Source: Burkholderia cepacia
Lineage (GTDB): Bacteria; Pseudomonadota; Gammaproteobacteria; Burkholderiales; Burkholderiaceae
Reading direction: 5' to 3'
NCBI RefSeq assembly: GCF_001718835.1
Contig: NZ_CP013443.1
Span: 1,984,001 to 2,048,000, forward strand
Length of the DNA stretch: 64,000 nt
This document shows, in pieces, positions 1 through 7,765 of this stretch. Every line of letters begins with the position of its first letter. Within the stretch, counting starts at the first letter, position 1. The translations under genes and the position numbers were made by a program. The notes under the pieces are model-generated. The model saw only the letters and a program-made list of their open reading frames with translations, was not told the origin of the DNA and did not search any database.

Positions 1-1
1 C

Positions 2-313
2 GTCATCAACCAGAGCCAACTGGCGACGATGAGCCCTCAGGTCGTGCTGACGAGTGGTGCGGGAAAGGCTTATCAGTCGGTGGCTCAGTCGACCGCGCTC
101 GCGGTGCAGGACGCGACGGACGCACTGCGCAACATCTCGACGATCGCGACTACCGCAGCCGGCGTGGCGATGGCGCAGCTTCTCGCCACCGGCAAGCCGC
201 AATACGCGACGGCGCTCACCCAGGCGCAGGAAATGATGAAGTCCGCAACCGACGACTACGCGAAGATCGGCTCGGTCGCCGCGAACGTGCTCAAGGGATT
301 CCCGGCCGGCTGA
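2..313 (+). CDS. RebB-like R-body ('killing trait') subunit, 5'-truncated by window edge
   Basis: The frame is open to the window edge (codons from base 2), so this is the 3' part of a gene; an internal ATG lies at 29. The visible protein (about 103 aa) is Ala/Thr/Ser/Gln-rich and helical, with no signal peptide. It shows the pattern I associate with RebB-family proteins: a short valine stretch, then YQSVAQSTALAVQDA, then an AAT-x-AGVA segment, comparable to the family's 'YQ..aqa..l...NA..aqq......AATTqGV' layout. RebB-type proteins polymerise into R bodies, coiled ribbons in the cytoplasm that unroll when triggered. The C-terminal tail after this core (about 40 residues) is longer than I recall for small Reb subunits. 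It is first in a tightly packed plus-strand gene string. A phasin-like protein is the main alternative. Family assignment is from memory of the pattern only. Confidence 0.55.
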   Translation, partial: VINQSQLATMSPQVVLTSGAGKAYQSVAQSTALAVQDATDALRNISTIATTAAGVAMAQLLATGKPQYATALTQAQEMMKSATDDYAKIGSVAANVLKGFPAG

Positions 314-356
314 AGCGAACCCGTAAGCCCCCGCAGTCCGATCAAGGAGCATCGCC

Positions 357-1457
357 ATGACCGTATCCGTTGCCGGCAAGCTGATCCCGCTGCCCAACGC
401 GCTGTCCGACATCGGACGGCTCGCGCTTGCGTTCATCGACGGCGGGATCGAGTGGCTCGGGTGGGCTGCCAACGCGCCGGCGGCGCGCTATGACTTCGCG
501 GACGAGACGGAGCTGATCGCCACGGTCCAGCAAGGGCTGCACGCGTCGCGCTACACGCTGCTGCCACAGCTCGGGCTGACGATCAGCCCGGTCAAGCTCA
601 TGACGCTGAGCCTAGCTGACTTGAACATCCTCGCGCGCGCCGAGAGCGGCGACGGCTCTTCCGTCGTGGCCGCGCAAGTGGCGAAGGTCCTCTCGGAACA
701 CGGTCTCGTCACCCGCGAGGATCTGGCGGCGGGCGTCAGCTTCCTCGCGCAGTTGGGCGTCAAGTCGGCGCCACTGTTCCAGGCTCTCGGCTTCGACGAC
801 AGCCTGGCGGTCACGAACCTGATGCACCTGCCGCAGGGCGCACGGCAACAGCCGCTGCAGCAGGAGGCCGCCTCGTTCGCGTTGAAGCAGGCGCGCACGG
901 TTCACGAGTTCTGCGATTTCTACCGCTTCTACCTCGACTACGCGGAACAACTGAACAGCAGCGCCGCCACGCCCGAGCGACGCGAAGCCGCGGCTGCGGA
1001 CGCCTCGGAAGCGCTGCTGCCGATTCTTTTCGGCGCACTGGACTGTCCGCAGGTGCAGGGCCTGGCAGGTCCGTCCGACGTCGCGCAGACCGTGCGCAAC
1101 TGGCTCGCTCAAGGCCGAATGGTGGGCTTTGCGAGGCTGTCGCAAGGCGCCCAGCAGATCGTTCAGCACACCGCCTACAAGGGTGAAACCGGCGACGCGG
1201 CCAGGCGCATCGTCGAGCTCTTCATGCACGCGGCACAGTCGTTTCTGGCCGCCCACCAGCCCGACAGCGGCACGATGGGCCAGGATGGCGCGACCTGTCT
1301 GTTCCCCGTCGAGTCCGCTCAATTACGAGCCGAATTGCAGTTGAGCGGCAGCGGCGTGATTTCACTGAACGACTTCGGCGCGAGACCCGCCGTGCCGGCG
1401 GCGCTTGCGCCCGCCGTGACGGAAACCGCAATCGCAGAACAGGAGAACGTATCGTGA
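357..1457 (+). CDS. conserved hypothetical protein in the reb-like operon (366 aa)
   Basis: A 366-aa protein starting at an ATG preceded by AAGGAG at a normal distance. I do not recognise a family. The first 60 residues are hydrophobic but contain Asp, Arg and Glu, so a membrane anchor is unlikely. Residues 60-160 read as amphipathic helices ending in a G-V-K-S-A-P-L-F motif. The C-terminal 70 residues are Ala/Pro/Thr-rich and probably disordered. No signal peptide, Cys cluster or nucleotide-binding loop is visible. It lies 43 bp after the RebB-like gene and its stop overlaps the next start (GTGA), so it is co-transcribed and probably translationally coupled. A role in R-body assembly or as a cargo partner is inference from position only. 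Confidence 0.8.
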   Translation: MTVSVAGKLIPLPNALSDIGRLALAFIDGGIEWLGWAANAPAARYDFADETELIATVQQGLHASRYTLLPQLGLTISPVKLMTLSLADLNILARAESGDGSSVVAAQVAKVLSEHGLVTREDLAAGVSFLAQLGVKSAPLFQALGFDDSLAVTNLMHLPQGARQQPLQQEAASFALKQARTVHEFCDFYRFYLDYAEQLNSSAATPERREAAAADASEALLPILFGALDCPQVQGLAGPSDVAQTVRNWLAQGRMVGFARLSQGAQQIVQHTAYKGETGDAARRIVELFMHAAQSFLAAHQPDSGTMGQDGATCLFPVESAQLRAELQLSGSGVISLNDFGARPAVPAALAPAVTETAIAEQENVS

Positions 1458-1771
1458 GCATTCCAAAGATACCGATTTCGAACGCATCCGAACGGCCGGA
1501 AGACTCGCAAGCGGCGGCCGAGCGGCTAAGCGTGCGTGCCCCTTCCGGCGTCGCGCCGTCCATCACGCCGGCCGACGTACCGGCTGAATTCACGAACCCG
1601 CACGCCGCCGTCGCCGACATGCGCAAGGAAGCGCGCGCGAAAGCTCAGCAGATGGTCTTGGAAGCCAAACTGGCGCTGCTGGAATCGCTGCACGCATTGC
1701 ACACCGGCGTAAAGACGGATGTCGTTTCCACCGGTGCGGTTCCAGCTCCGAACAAGCGAGGCACGCGATGA
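1454..1771 (+). CDS. small hypothetical protein of the reb-like operon (105 aa)
   Basis: A 105-aa protein starting at a GTG that overlaps the upstream stop by four bases (GTGA); its own stop overlaps the next start in the same way (ATGA). AGGAG lies just upstream of the GTG. The N-terminal 50 residues are Ser/Ala/Pro-rich and likely disordered. Residues 50-85 form a charged helix rich in Ala, Lys and Gln (MRKEARAKAQQMVLEAKLAL) that could form a coiled coil. No known family recognised. The chain of overlapping starts and stops shows a single translationally coupled unit with its neighbours. Confidence 0.75.
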   Translation: MSIPKIPISNASERPEDSQAAAERLSVRAPSGVAPSITPADVPAEFTNPHAAVADMRKEARAKAQQMVLEAKLALLESLHALHTGVKTDVVSTGAVPAPNKRGTR

Positions 1772-2133
1772 AACCTCGACGTGACGTATCGGCAACGAAT
1801 CCGCCCGAGTCCATTTCGCAGATCGCCGAAATGCAGGCGCAAGAGGCGGTCGACAACGCGGTCGCGGCCAGCGACAAGGCGATGCGCGCCGCGTTGAACA
1901 GCACGGCGCACGCCGGCGCGGCCGACGGGAGTCATGCCGCGCTCGAGGCGATGGCGTTGGCCGAGCAAGCGCTCGCGGCCGCGTTAAGCGGCGCGGCCGC
2001 GGGCGAGGCCGCCGTGGCAAACGCGTCGCGGCAAGCCGGAGAGGCCGAGACTCGCGCGGTCGAAGAAGCGCAGCGACAGGCCGAGAAGGCGATGGCGGCG
2101 GCGGCCGGGGCGTCGGCATCGCGGGCGGGGTAG
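1768..2133 (+). CDS. alanine-rich small protein of the reb-like operon (121 aa)
   Basis: A 121-aa protein with an ATG overlapping the previous stop (ATGA). About a third of the residues are Ala, with regularly spaced Glu, Gln and Lys, which predicts one or two long amphipathic helices. The middle (AVDNAVAASDKAMRAALNS) has the low-complexity helical look of RebB-type proteins but lacks their AATTQGV-type segment, so I do not assign it to that family. No signal peptide or membrane segment. Position between structural-looking genes suggests an accessory structural or chaperone-like role; this is inference. Confidence 0.7.
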   Translation: MKPRRDVSATNPPESISQIAEMQAQEAVDNAVAASDKAMRAALNSTAHAGAADGSHAALEAMALAEQALAAALSGAAAGEAAVANASRQAGEAETRAVEEAQRQAEKAMAAAAGASASRAG

Positions 2134-2136
2134 CGC

Positions 2137-2301
2137 ATGAACCGCCTCGATTTCCCAAAGGGACTGCTCGCGACGAATGGCTTCGCGTCCTGTCGAGTCC
2201 CGATCGAACCGCCTCCGAGTGAGGTCGCGGTCTTTCGGATTGCCAACGACGGTCTTGCCATCGCGCGGCGACGTCGTTCAATCGCCGCTATTGGGACTTA
2301 G
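2137..2301 (+). CDS. possible small protein (54 aa)
   Basis: A 54-codon open frame starts at an ATG three bases after the previous stop and ends just before the start of the 651-aa gene, exactly filling the gap between two genes of a tightly coupled operon. The product begins MNRLDFPKGLLATNGF, has a PIEPPPSE turn in the middle and a basic ARRRRS stretch near the end. I see no strong ribosome-binding site other than GGCGGGG about ten bases upstream. It may be real and reinitiated from the preceding gene, or a chance open frame in GC-rich DNA. Confidence 0.4.
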   Translation: MNRLDFPKGLLATNGFASCRVPIEPPPSEVAVFRIANDGLAIARRRRSIAAIGT

Positions 2302-2314
2302 TCCGGGAGCACGT

Positions 2315-4270
2315 ATGGAAACGTCCGAACAGCGGGCGACGCGGCGCATGATGAGCGGCTGGCTGACCAAGCAGATCAACGATCTGGGGAAACCGGACGG
2401 TATCAAGAAGCGAGACATTCGCGCCCAGGTCCTGCACGCGCTGCAGGAGATCGACGTGCGCATCGCCGAGCTGAACCGGTCGTTGCAGGAGAAATTCCAC
2501 GTCGCCCCCGGCCGGCGGGACCTGGTGAAGTTCTACATGAAGGGCGGCAATGCGTTCGAATGCAGACTCGACCCTAGCGGAGAAGCTGCGATGCAAAACG
2601 GCGGCGGAACATCGGACTGGGATACGCAAGTCGTCATCGATCCGTGGGCGCCCGTGCCGCTGCAACGCTTCATCTACGGCCTGCTGGAAGAACTGGTGAC
2701 GGACACGATGATCCGGGCCGGCGTAGACATCGCGCGGGTAGCCGACACCTTCGCCGACGAGACGGTCAAGCATTGGAAGGCGCAGCGAGACAATCTGGAA
2801 CGCAAGGACTATTCGGCCTATACGCTGGAATACGACGATCCGCAATCGCTGCGGCAGGTATACGACCAGCAGCGGCTCGGGCTCTGGACCAACGACCGGC
2901 GCAGGCTGTCCGAACCGGACATCGACCACCCCGAACGCATGCCCGGCATCCTGCTCAACGACGCGATCCGGCCGTTCGTCCTGTATCGGCTCGGTTATAC
3001 CTGGCACGCCAAATTGCCTCCGCCTCTGCCGTTCGCGGCGCTGTCGGCACAGCCGCCGATCCGGCTGCCGGCGAAGCTGCCTAAACCATTCCCTCAAATG
3101 AAAGCGGATATTCGCAAGCCGCTGCTGATGGAGTTGATCGACGTCACGCTGCCGCGACGCGACACGATCGAGGCAGTGGCCGTCTGGGAGGAACTGGCGC
3201 AGGAGCAAATCAAGATTGAAAAAAAGACGGTTTCCGTGAAATCGCCCGATGCGGACATCGCAGAGACCGAGCCGACCGGCGATATCGCCAGGGTGACACT
3301 GCCGTTGCCGAACATCATGTACCACCTGCGAGAAATCGCCACGATGCTGTGCGAGATCGCGGACGGCAGTTCGCGTCATCCGGATAAGCTCGAAAGGCGC
3401 TTCGCGCGCTTCAAGCAAATCTGGGGGCTAGGCGAAAATGAACAAATCAAACGCATACTCAGCAAGATGGCCGGAGTGCCTGACATCGGCGCAACCCATC
3501 CTGCGCACATGGAAAAAGTCACTCAGTACATCGAAAAATACGGCGGCGATCTGAAAGACGACATTCTGGGAGACAAGGACGACGCGTTCATGCTAGCGCG
3601 CCGCCTGATGGACTGGATTGCCCAAAGAACGGCGGAACAAAACGACAGCTTCACCAAGAATGACCACGTGAGCCGCGCGTGGCTGGGAAAATTCGACAGA
3701 GGGCGAAACGAGCTAAGGGAAATCGTCGATGAAGTCGCCAAGGGCGTGCCCGACGTCGTCGAGGGCGCGCTCGAAGCGGCGTATAGCGACGATCTGGTGC
3801 TGATCCGCTTCCTGGAGGAGAACGAATACCTGACGCCGAGGCAAATCGGACTATCGGGCGTGTTCAGGGCGGCCGTGATTCGCGTGCGAACCCCGATGCA
3901 AGTGGATGCGCTCGGCACGTTGTTCCTGGCCCGGTTCGGCCTGAATTTAGACAGGCCCAAGAGCGCCGAGGGCGAGCATCCGGTTCGCTACCGGGCCTAC
4001 GGCGTGCCGCGCGCTACCGGCATTACCCACGAGCTGACGATGGTGGCGTTCGACGAGGGGAAGGCGACCACCTATCTGTCCATTACCACCGCAACTTCCG
4101 GAGAAGCGCCGTTCCGGCGCGACGCGGTCAACCCCTACGTGAACTTTGCGTCGCTGCCGGAAATTGCCGCGCAACGCAAGATCGCCGCGGCACTGATCGA
4201 AGACTACCTGATCCGCAACGTAATCTCACGGCAATACGAGGCGCTGAAAACGCTGCTTCCCGTGGTGTGA
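2315..4270 (+). CDS. large protein with nucleotidyltransferase-like N-terminal signature (651 aa)
   Basis: I chose the ATG at 2315 because it has GGGAG six bases upstream and clears the small preceding frame; an in-frame ATG at 2177 would add 46 Arg/Ser-rich residues. Residues 77-80 read GGNA and residues 100-103 SDWD, followed by a hydrophobic strand (TQVVIDP); a later ELIDVTLP strand sits at 273-280. Gly-Gly followed by a D-x-D pair and a third acidic strand is the layout of the nucleotidyltransferase fold (AbiEii/MNT-like), though I cannot confirm the family. The rest (residues 300-651) is mixed alpha/beta with no recognised domain, and no signal peptide or membrane span. It ends 53 bp before the lysozyme-like pair. 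Within an R-body locus it is the best candidate for a cargo or effector protein; that role is inference. Confidence 0.7.
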   Translation: METSEQRATRRMMSGWLTKQINDLGKPDGIKKRDIRAQVLHALQEIDVRIAELNRSLQEKFHVAPGRRDLVKFYMKGGNAFECRLDPSGEAAMQNGGGTSDWDTQVVIDPWAPVPLQRFIYGLLEELVTDTMIRAGVDIARVADTFADETVKHWKAQRDNLERKDYSAYTLEYDDPQSLRQVYDQQRLGLWTNDRRRLSEPDIDHPERMPGILLNDAIRPFVLYRLGYTWHAKLPPPLPFAALSAQPPIRLPAKLPKPFPQMKADIRKPLLMELIDVTLPRRDTIEAVAVWEELAQEQIKIEKKTVSVKSPDADIAETEPTGDIARVTLPLPNIMYHLREIATMLCEIADGSSRHPDKLERRFARFKQIWGLGENEQIKRILSKMAGVPDIGATHPAHMEKVTQYIEKYGGDLKDDILGDKDDAFMLARRLMDWIAQRTAEQNDSFTKNDHVSRAWLGKFDRGRNELREIVDEVAKGVPDVVEGALEAAYSDDLVLIRFLEENEYLTPRQIGLSGVFRAAVIRVRTPMQVDALGTLFLARFGLNLDRPKSAEGEHPVRYRAYGVPRATGITHELTMVAFDEGKATTYLSITTATSGEAPFRRDAVNPYVNFASLPEIAAQRKIAAALIEDYLIRNVISRQYEALKTLLPVV

Positions 4271-4323
4271 TCGAGCGCCTGGCGAGGCCGCGCGCCGCGG
4301 GCCGTCAAAAAAGGAGCAATGGC

Positions 4324-4980
4324 ATGACCTTCTACGCAGGATTCGACATCGACGAGTTCCCTGGTCTAGACCAGCTCGCCTGGTTGAAGAAGGCCACCAA
4401 CCTAAGTTGGTGCGGCTACCCTCTCGCCGACCAGTGGAAAGGCCGTCGCAAAGACCTGATCAAGCAAGGCTGGGGCCTGCTGCCCGTCTATAAGAGCCAA
4501 CCGACTGATCCGACTGATTCGAACCCCGAACAGCAAGGTAAAACGGACGGCGAGCAAGCGGCCGACCTGATGCGTAAAGAAGGATTTCCACGGAACGCCT
4601 ACGTCTTCATCGACTGGAAAAGCAGCAGCCTTCCCGATAACGCCGAGACCTATCTCCGCGCGTGGGTCGACGCCGTGCAGAAGAATGGCTATATGCCGGG
4701 CGTCCACTGCTCGACTGCCTTGGCCTCGTCCATCACGTCGTGGATGGACGACAAAGCCGCGGCGAAGCCGCGCATCTGGGCGACGAAGGCGTCGACCGAC
4801 GAGCCACATCTGTATTCAGGCGCCGTCAGCGACTTTCCGGCCAAAGACCCCGCCGGCTCCGGCTATTCGACCGCGACGGCCTGGCAATACCAGACCAACG
4901 CCGTGTTGATGCTGTGGACGATGCAGGTGGACTTGAGCTCATCGACGCTGGAAAACCCGTCCGCACCTTCCGCATCCTAA
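4324..4980 (+). CDS. DUF1906 glycoside-hydrolase-like protein, copy 1 (218 aa)
   Basis: Starts at ATG 4324 with AAGGAG at ideal spacing; the frame runs back to a GTG at 4267 overlapping the previous stop, but the added residues are not conserved-looking and lack a site. The protein has the signature of the DUF1906 / Rv2525c-like TIM-barrel family related to GH25 lysozymes: YAGFD near the N-terminus, LSWCGY, GWGLLPVY, TDGEQAADLM with EGFP, then a strand ending YVFIDW. The residue after IDW, where the second copy has Glu, is Lys here (IDWK), so this copy may have lost an active-site acid. No signal peptide, so export or access to peptidoglycan would need lysis or a holin-like partner. 50 bp separate it from copy 2. 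Confidence 0.8.
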   Translation: MTFYAGFDIDEFPGLDQLAWLKKATNLSWCGYPLADQWKGRRKDLIKQGWGLLPVYKSQPTDPTDSNPEQQGKTDGEQAADLMRKEGFPRNAYVFIDWKSSSLPDNAETYLRAWVDAVQKNGYMPGVHCSTALASSITSWMDDKAAAKPRIWATKASTDEPHLYSGAVSDFPAKDPAGSGYSTATAWQYQTNAVLMLWTMQVDLSSSTLENPSAPSAS

Positions 4981-5030
4981 CTGTCTACGGAACGGTTCAC
5001 CGCCGCGAGCCATCGAAAAGGAGCAACACC

Positions 5031-5714
5031 ATGTCGTTCTATGCTGGCTTCGACACCAAGATCTTCCCCGGCCAACTGCAACTGGACTGGCTGAAGTCCA
5101 ACAGCAACCTCAGTTGGTGCGGCTACTATCTGGCTCCCACGCCGAACCATCCCGACAAAAGTTGGATGAGCAACCGCCAGGCGTTGATCGATCAAGGCTG
5201 GGGACTGCTGCCCATTTATGTAGGCCTGCAATCAGGATCGAAAAATCTGACCAAAGCCCAAGGCGCCACCGACGGCTCACAAGCCGCTCAACTGGCAGGT
5301 TCCGAAGGCTTCCCGCGCGACTGCTACCTATACATCGACTGGGAAGACGGCAGCCCTCTCGACAACAATGCCCAGGCCTATCTCGGCGCGTGGGCCACCG
5401 GGATCATGAAGAGCGGATATCAACCCGGCATCTATTGCTCGCACAATCTGGCCGCCTCGATGGCAACGCTGATGGCGGGTCTGAGCCCATCGCCCGAATT
5501 GCGCATCTGGGCATGGAACGTGCCGACGACGAACCGGCAACCGTATTTAGGCTCCCTTGACGCATTCCCCGCCGTCACGCCTGCCGGTTGCGGCTATGTA
5601 AGCGCCATGGCGTGGCAACACCTGCAAAACTGTGTGCTGATGCCGGGAACCATACAGATCGACCTGAGCGCATCGAACCTGAAAGACCCGTCCGCCCCGT
5701 CCATATCGCGATGA
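5031..5714 (+). CDS. DUF1906 glycoside-hydrolase-like protein, copy 2 (227 aa)
   Basis: A paralogue of the upstream gene with the same landmarks in the same order: FYAGFD, NLSWCGYY, GWGLLPIYVG, TDGSQAAQLAGSEGFP, YLYIDWEDG, GYQPGIYCS, and a C-terminal QIDLS. The barrel strand end keeps D-W-E, closer to the acidic pair expected of GH25-like enzymes. Start is the ATG at 5031 with AAAAGGAG upstream. No signal peptide. The two copies have clearly diverged in residues, so the duplication is not recent. Likely substrate is peptidoglycan or another glycan by family analogy; activity is unproven for most DUF1906 proteins. It ends 10 bp from the stop of the convergent AraC/AAA regulator. Confidence 0.8.
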   Translation: MSFYAGFDTKIFPGQLQLDWLKSNSNLSWCGYYLAPTPNHPDKSWMSNRQALIDQGWGLLPIYVGLQSGSKNLTKAQGATDGSQAAQLAGSEGFPRDCYLYIDWEDGSPLDNNAQAYLGAWATGIMKSGYQPGIYCSHNLAASMATLMAGLSPSPELRIWAWNVPTTNRQPYLGSLDAFPAVTPAGCGYVSAMAWQHLQNCVLMPGTIQIDLSASNLKDPSAPSISR

Positions 5715-5724
5715 CAACGGCCCG

Positions 5725-7296
5725 TCACGCAACCGAACTCCTGAATTCGCGCGGACTCAACCCCACGATGCGCCTGAAGCTTTTTTCGAAATGACTCAGG
5801 TCGCCGAAGCCGACACTCAGCGCAACTTCAGTCACGCGCGGACAGTCGTCGCGCATCAGCATTTCCTTCGCCTTCTCGATGCGAATTTGCTGGAGCAGCG
5901 GCTTGAACGCGACATTCAACGTGTGACGGAACAGATAGCTCAAATGCGACGGACTCACGTGGGCGTGTTGGGCCAGCTGCTCCATTGAAATCGGCTTGGC
6001 GTAATGTTCGCCCAGATACAGCAGCGCCTTGCGCAGCGCCTTGTGCAATCGCGCCAGCTCCGCGCCGTCGCGCGTCATCGCACACCGTGCCCAGTGGGCC
6101 GGCATCGCCGAAGGCCGCAACGCGGCGACATCCGGCGCCGTCGTGCGCCGTGACGTCTCGTCATCTCGATCGGCGACGCGCGACGCGCCGACGCGCTCGC
6201 TACGCGGTAGCGAGATCATCCACGGCACGTGAAGCGCGACATCCGCGCGGCCAATCGCGGCATCGCCCGTCATGACCGCGAGACGCGCAATCACGCGCTC
6301 CAGTTCATACAGATTTTCCGGCCACGCATAGAGCCGGCATATCTCGAGCAGCGCGTCGCTGCACTTGCGCTCCGCGACATGGCCATGACGCTCGAGCGCA
6401 GCGACGACCAGCGGCTCGATGTCGTCCGGGCGCAGGCGAAGCGACGGCACCGTCACCGACAGGAAATCCAGTTCGGCCAGCAGGGCTTGCGAGAATCGCC
6501 CCTCTTCCACGCATCTTCGCAAGTCGGACGTCGTCGACGCGACCACGCGCACCTCGCACTCGTCCGGCACCACCAGCCATTGCCCGAGCCGCGAATGCAG
6601 ATGTTGCCGCAGCTGGTTCTGAAGCCGGGGAGCAAGCTCGTCGATGCCGTTGAAGAACAAGGTGCCGCCCGCCGCCTGTTTGAACCATTGCGCCGGCTCG
6701 CCGGCGGGATCGGCGCAGTTGACTTCGACGAACGGCCCGTCCCGCCGAGGCCCGCAACAATGCAGCGCCGCCGCCAACAGGGCTTTCTCGGTGCCGAACT
6801 CGCCGGTGAGCAACACGGGCAACGTGCTGTACGACGCCTTTTCGACGAAAACCTCGACATGGTGCAACGGCTCGGACACGCCCACGAGCAACAAGCTGCG
6901 GCTCAGACGTTGCTGAGCCCACCGTTGCACGTCATAGCGCTTGCACAGCAACGCGCAGCGATATGCAAAGGCGGCTCCCCGCTCGGCGAAGGCGTCCGAT
7001 CGATCGGCGGCGCCCCGTCCATTCAGCCGCAGCGTGCCGAGTTGCTCGCCCGCATATGTCACGGGGAATCGAGCCGAATGCGCGGCCGGTGCAGTATGTG
7101 CGTCGACGTTCGCTTCCTCGAGCCATGCGAGATCGAACTGTTCGCCGCTGCGATTCAACTGAAGGACGCCCACGCCGCGCAGCCGCAAGGACGCGCTCCC
7201 CAGCCCCAGTTGCCGGACGAATGCGCGTACCAGCGATTCGAGCAGATCCGAGAGCGTTCGATATGGTCGATAGACGCTTCGCAACAGCGATTCCAC
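5725..7296 (-). CDS. AAA+ (degenerate sigma54-activator type) - AraC fusion regulator (523 aa)
   Basis: Start is a GTG at 7296 with GAGG eight bases upstream; an in-frame stop lies a short way upstream. Residues 1-130 are a GAF-like sensor region. Residues 135-345 resemble the sigma54-interaction AAA+ module, but the Walker A reads GEFGTEKA (165-172; normal GESGTGKE), the Walker B reads GTLFFNGIDEL (211-221; Asp lost to Asn) and the GAFTGA loop is absent. Residues 420-523 form a complete AraC domain with both helix-turn-helix units (ISMEQLAQHAHVSPSHLSYL and the VTEVALSVGFGDLSHFEKSF unit). It therefore probably binds DNA as an AraC protein and cannot open sigma54 promoters in the usual way. 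It converges on the lysozyme-like genes and is likely a local regulator of the reb-like operon (inference). Confidence 0.8.
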   Translation of the reverse strand: MESLLRSVYRPYRTLSDLLESLVRAFVRQLGLGSASLRLRGVGVLQLNRSGEQFDLAWLEEANVDAHTAPAAHSARFPVTYAGEQLGTLRLNGRGAADRSDAFAERGAAFAYRCALLCKRYDVQRWAQQRLSRSLLLVGVSEPLHHVEVFVEKASYSTLPVLLTGEFGTEKALLAAALHCCGPRRDGPFVEVNCADPAGEPAQWFKQAAGGTLFFNGIDELAPRLQNQLRQHLHSRLGQWLVVPDECEVRVVASTTSDLRRCVEEGRFSQALLAELDFLSVTVPSLRLRPDDIEPLVVAALERHGHVAERKCSDALLEICRLYAWPENLYELERVIARLAVMTGDAAIGRADVALHVPWMISLPRSERVGASRVADRDDETSRRTTAPDVAALRPSAMPAHWARCAMTRDGAELARLHKALRKALLYLGEHYAKPISMEQLAQHAHVSPSHLSYLFRHTLNVAFKPLLQQIRIEKAKEMLMRDDCPRVTEVALSVGFGDLSHFEKSFRRIVGLSPREFRSSVA

Positions 7297-7765
7297 GTCG
7301 TTGGCCTCGTTCAGACGTTGACGACTCGATCATCCCGGCATCGAGATGCTGATGCCGGGTTTCATCGATTGCCCGACATCGGCGAGCGGCCTTGCATTCT
7401 CGATGTCGGATCCGGGAACAGTCCACATCAGGCGTCTCCCTCGCATGAATTGGCATTTCGCAACGACGGCGCGCCGCAACCGCGAACCATCGCAGGTGCA
7501 TGAAGTATGCAGGGCGTGCGTGGAATCGAATGAGACACGCGGGCCGTTGTCAATCGTTGTTCACATCACATACGACGCGGCGTCACGGAACGATAGAGCC
7601 GTCACGGCAAACGGCCGCACGACGGCCGGCGAACTTCACGCATTCGATTGCGCTCCGCGTAACATGGCGACTGCAATTTGTCGGCTGACGTCAACGGTGG
7701 AATCGGGGCTGAATTTTTCAATCCGCGAATCGATTGCCTGAATTGGTTATCCCGAAGGAGAAACC
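7297..7765 (+). promoter_or_regulatory. divergent control region between AraC/AAA gene and response regulator
   Basis: A 469-bp gap between the minus-strand AraC/AAA gene and the plus-strand response regulator. The open frames in it have non-coding-looking products. It holds a direct repeat CGTCACGG at 7582-7589 and 7601-7608 (19 bp apart, start to start), followed by a GC-rich inverted stretch (GGCCGC..GGCCGG). The 3' end is less GC-rich (7675-7735) with a TTTTTCAATC run, the likely promoter of the response regulator. AAGGAG just upstream of 7766 is its ribosome-binding site. Confidence 0.4.

Noticed and set aside
4267..4323. Upstream GTG start for the first DUF1906 protein
   Set aside because: No ribosome-binding site at that GTG, and the added 19 residues are basic and not family-like; ATG 4324 has AAGGAG at ideal distance.
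7346..7741. Plus-strand open frame of 131 codons between the AraC/AAA gene and the response regulator
   Set aside because: No ribosome-binding site, mixed composition, no motif; more likely control region.
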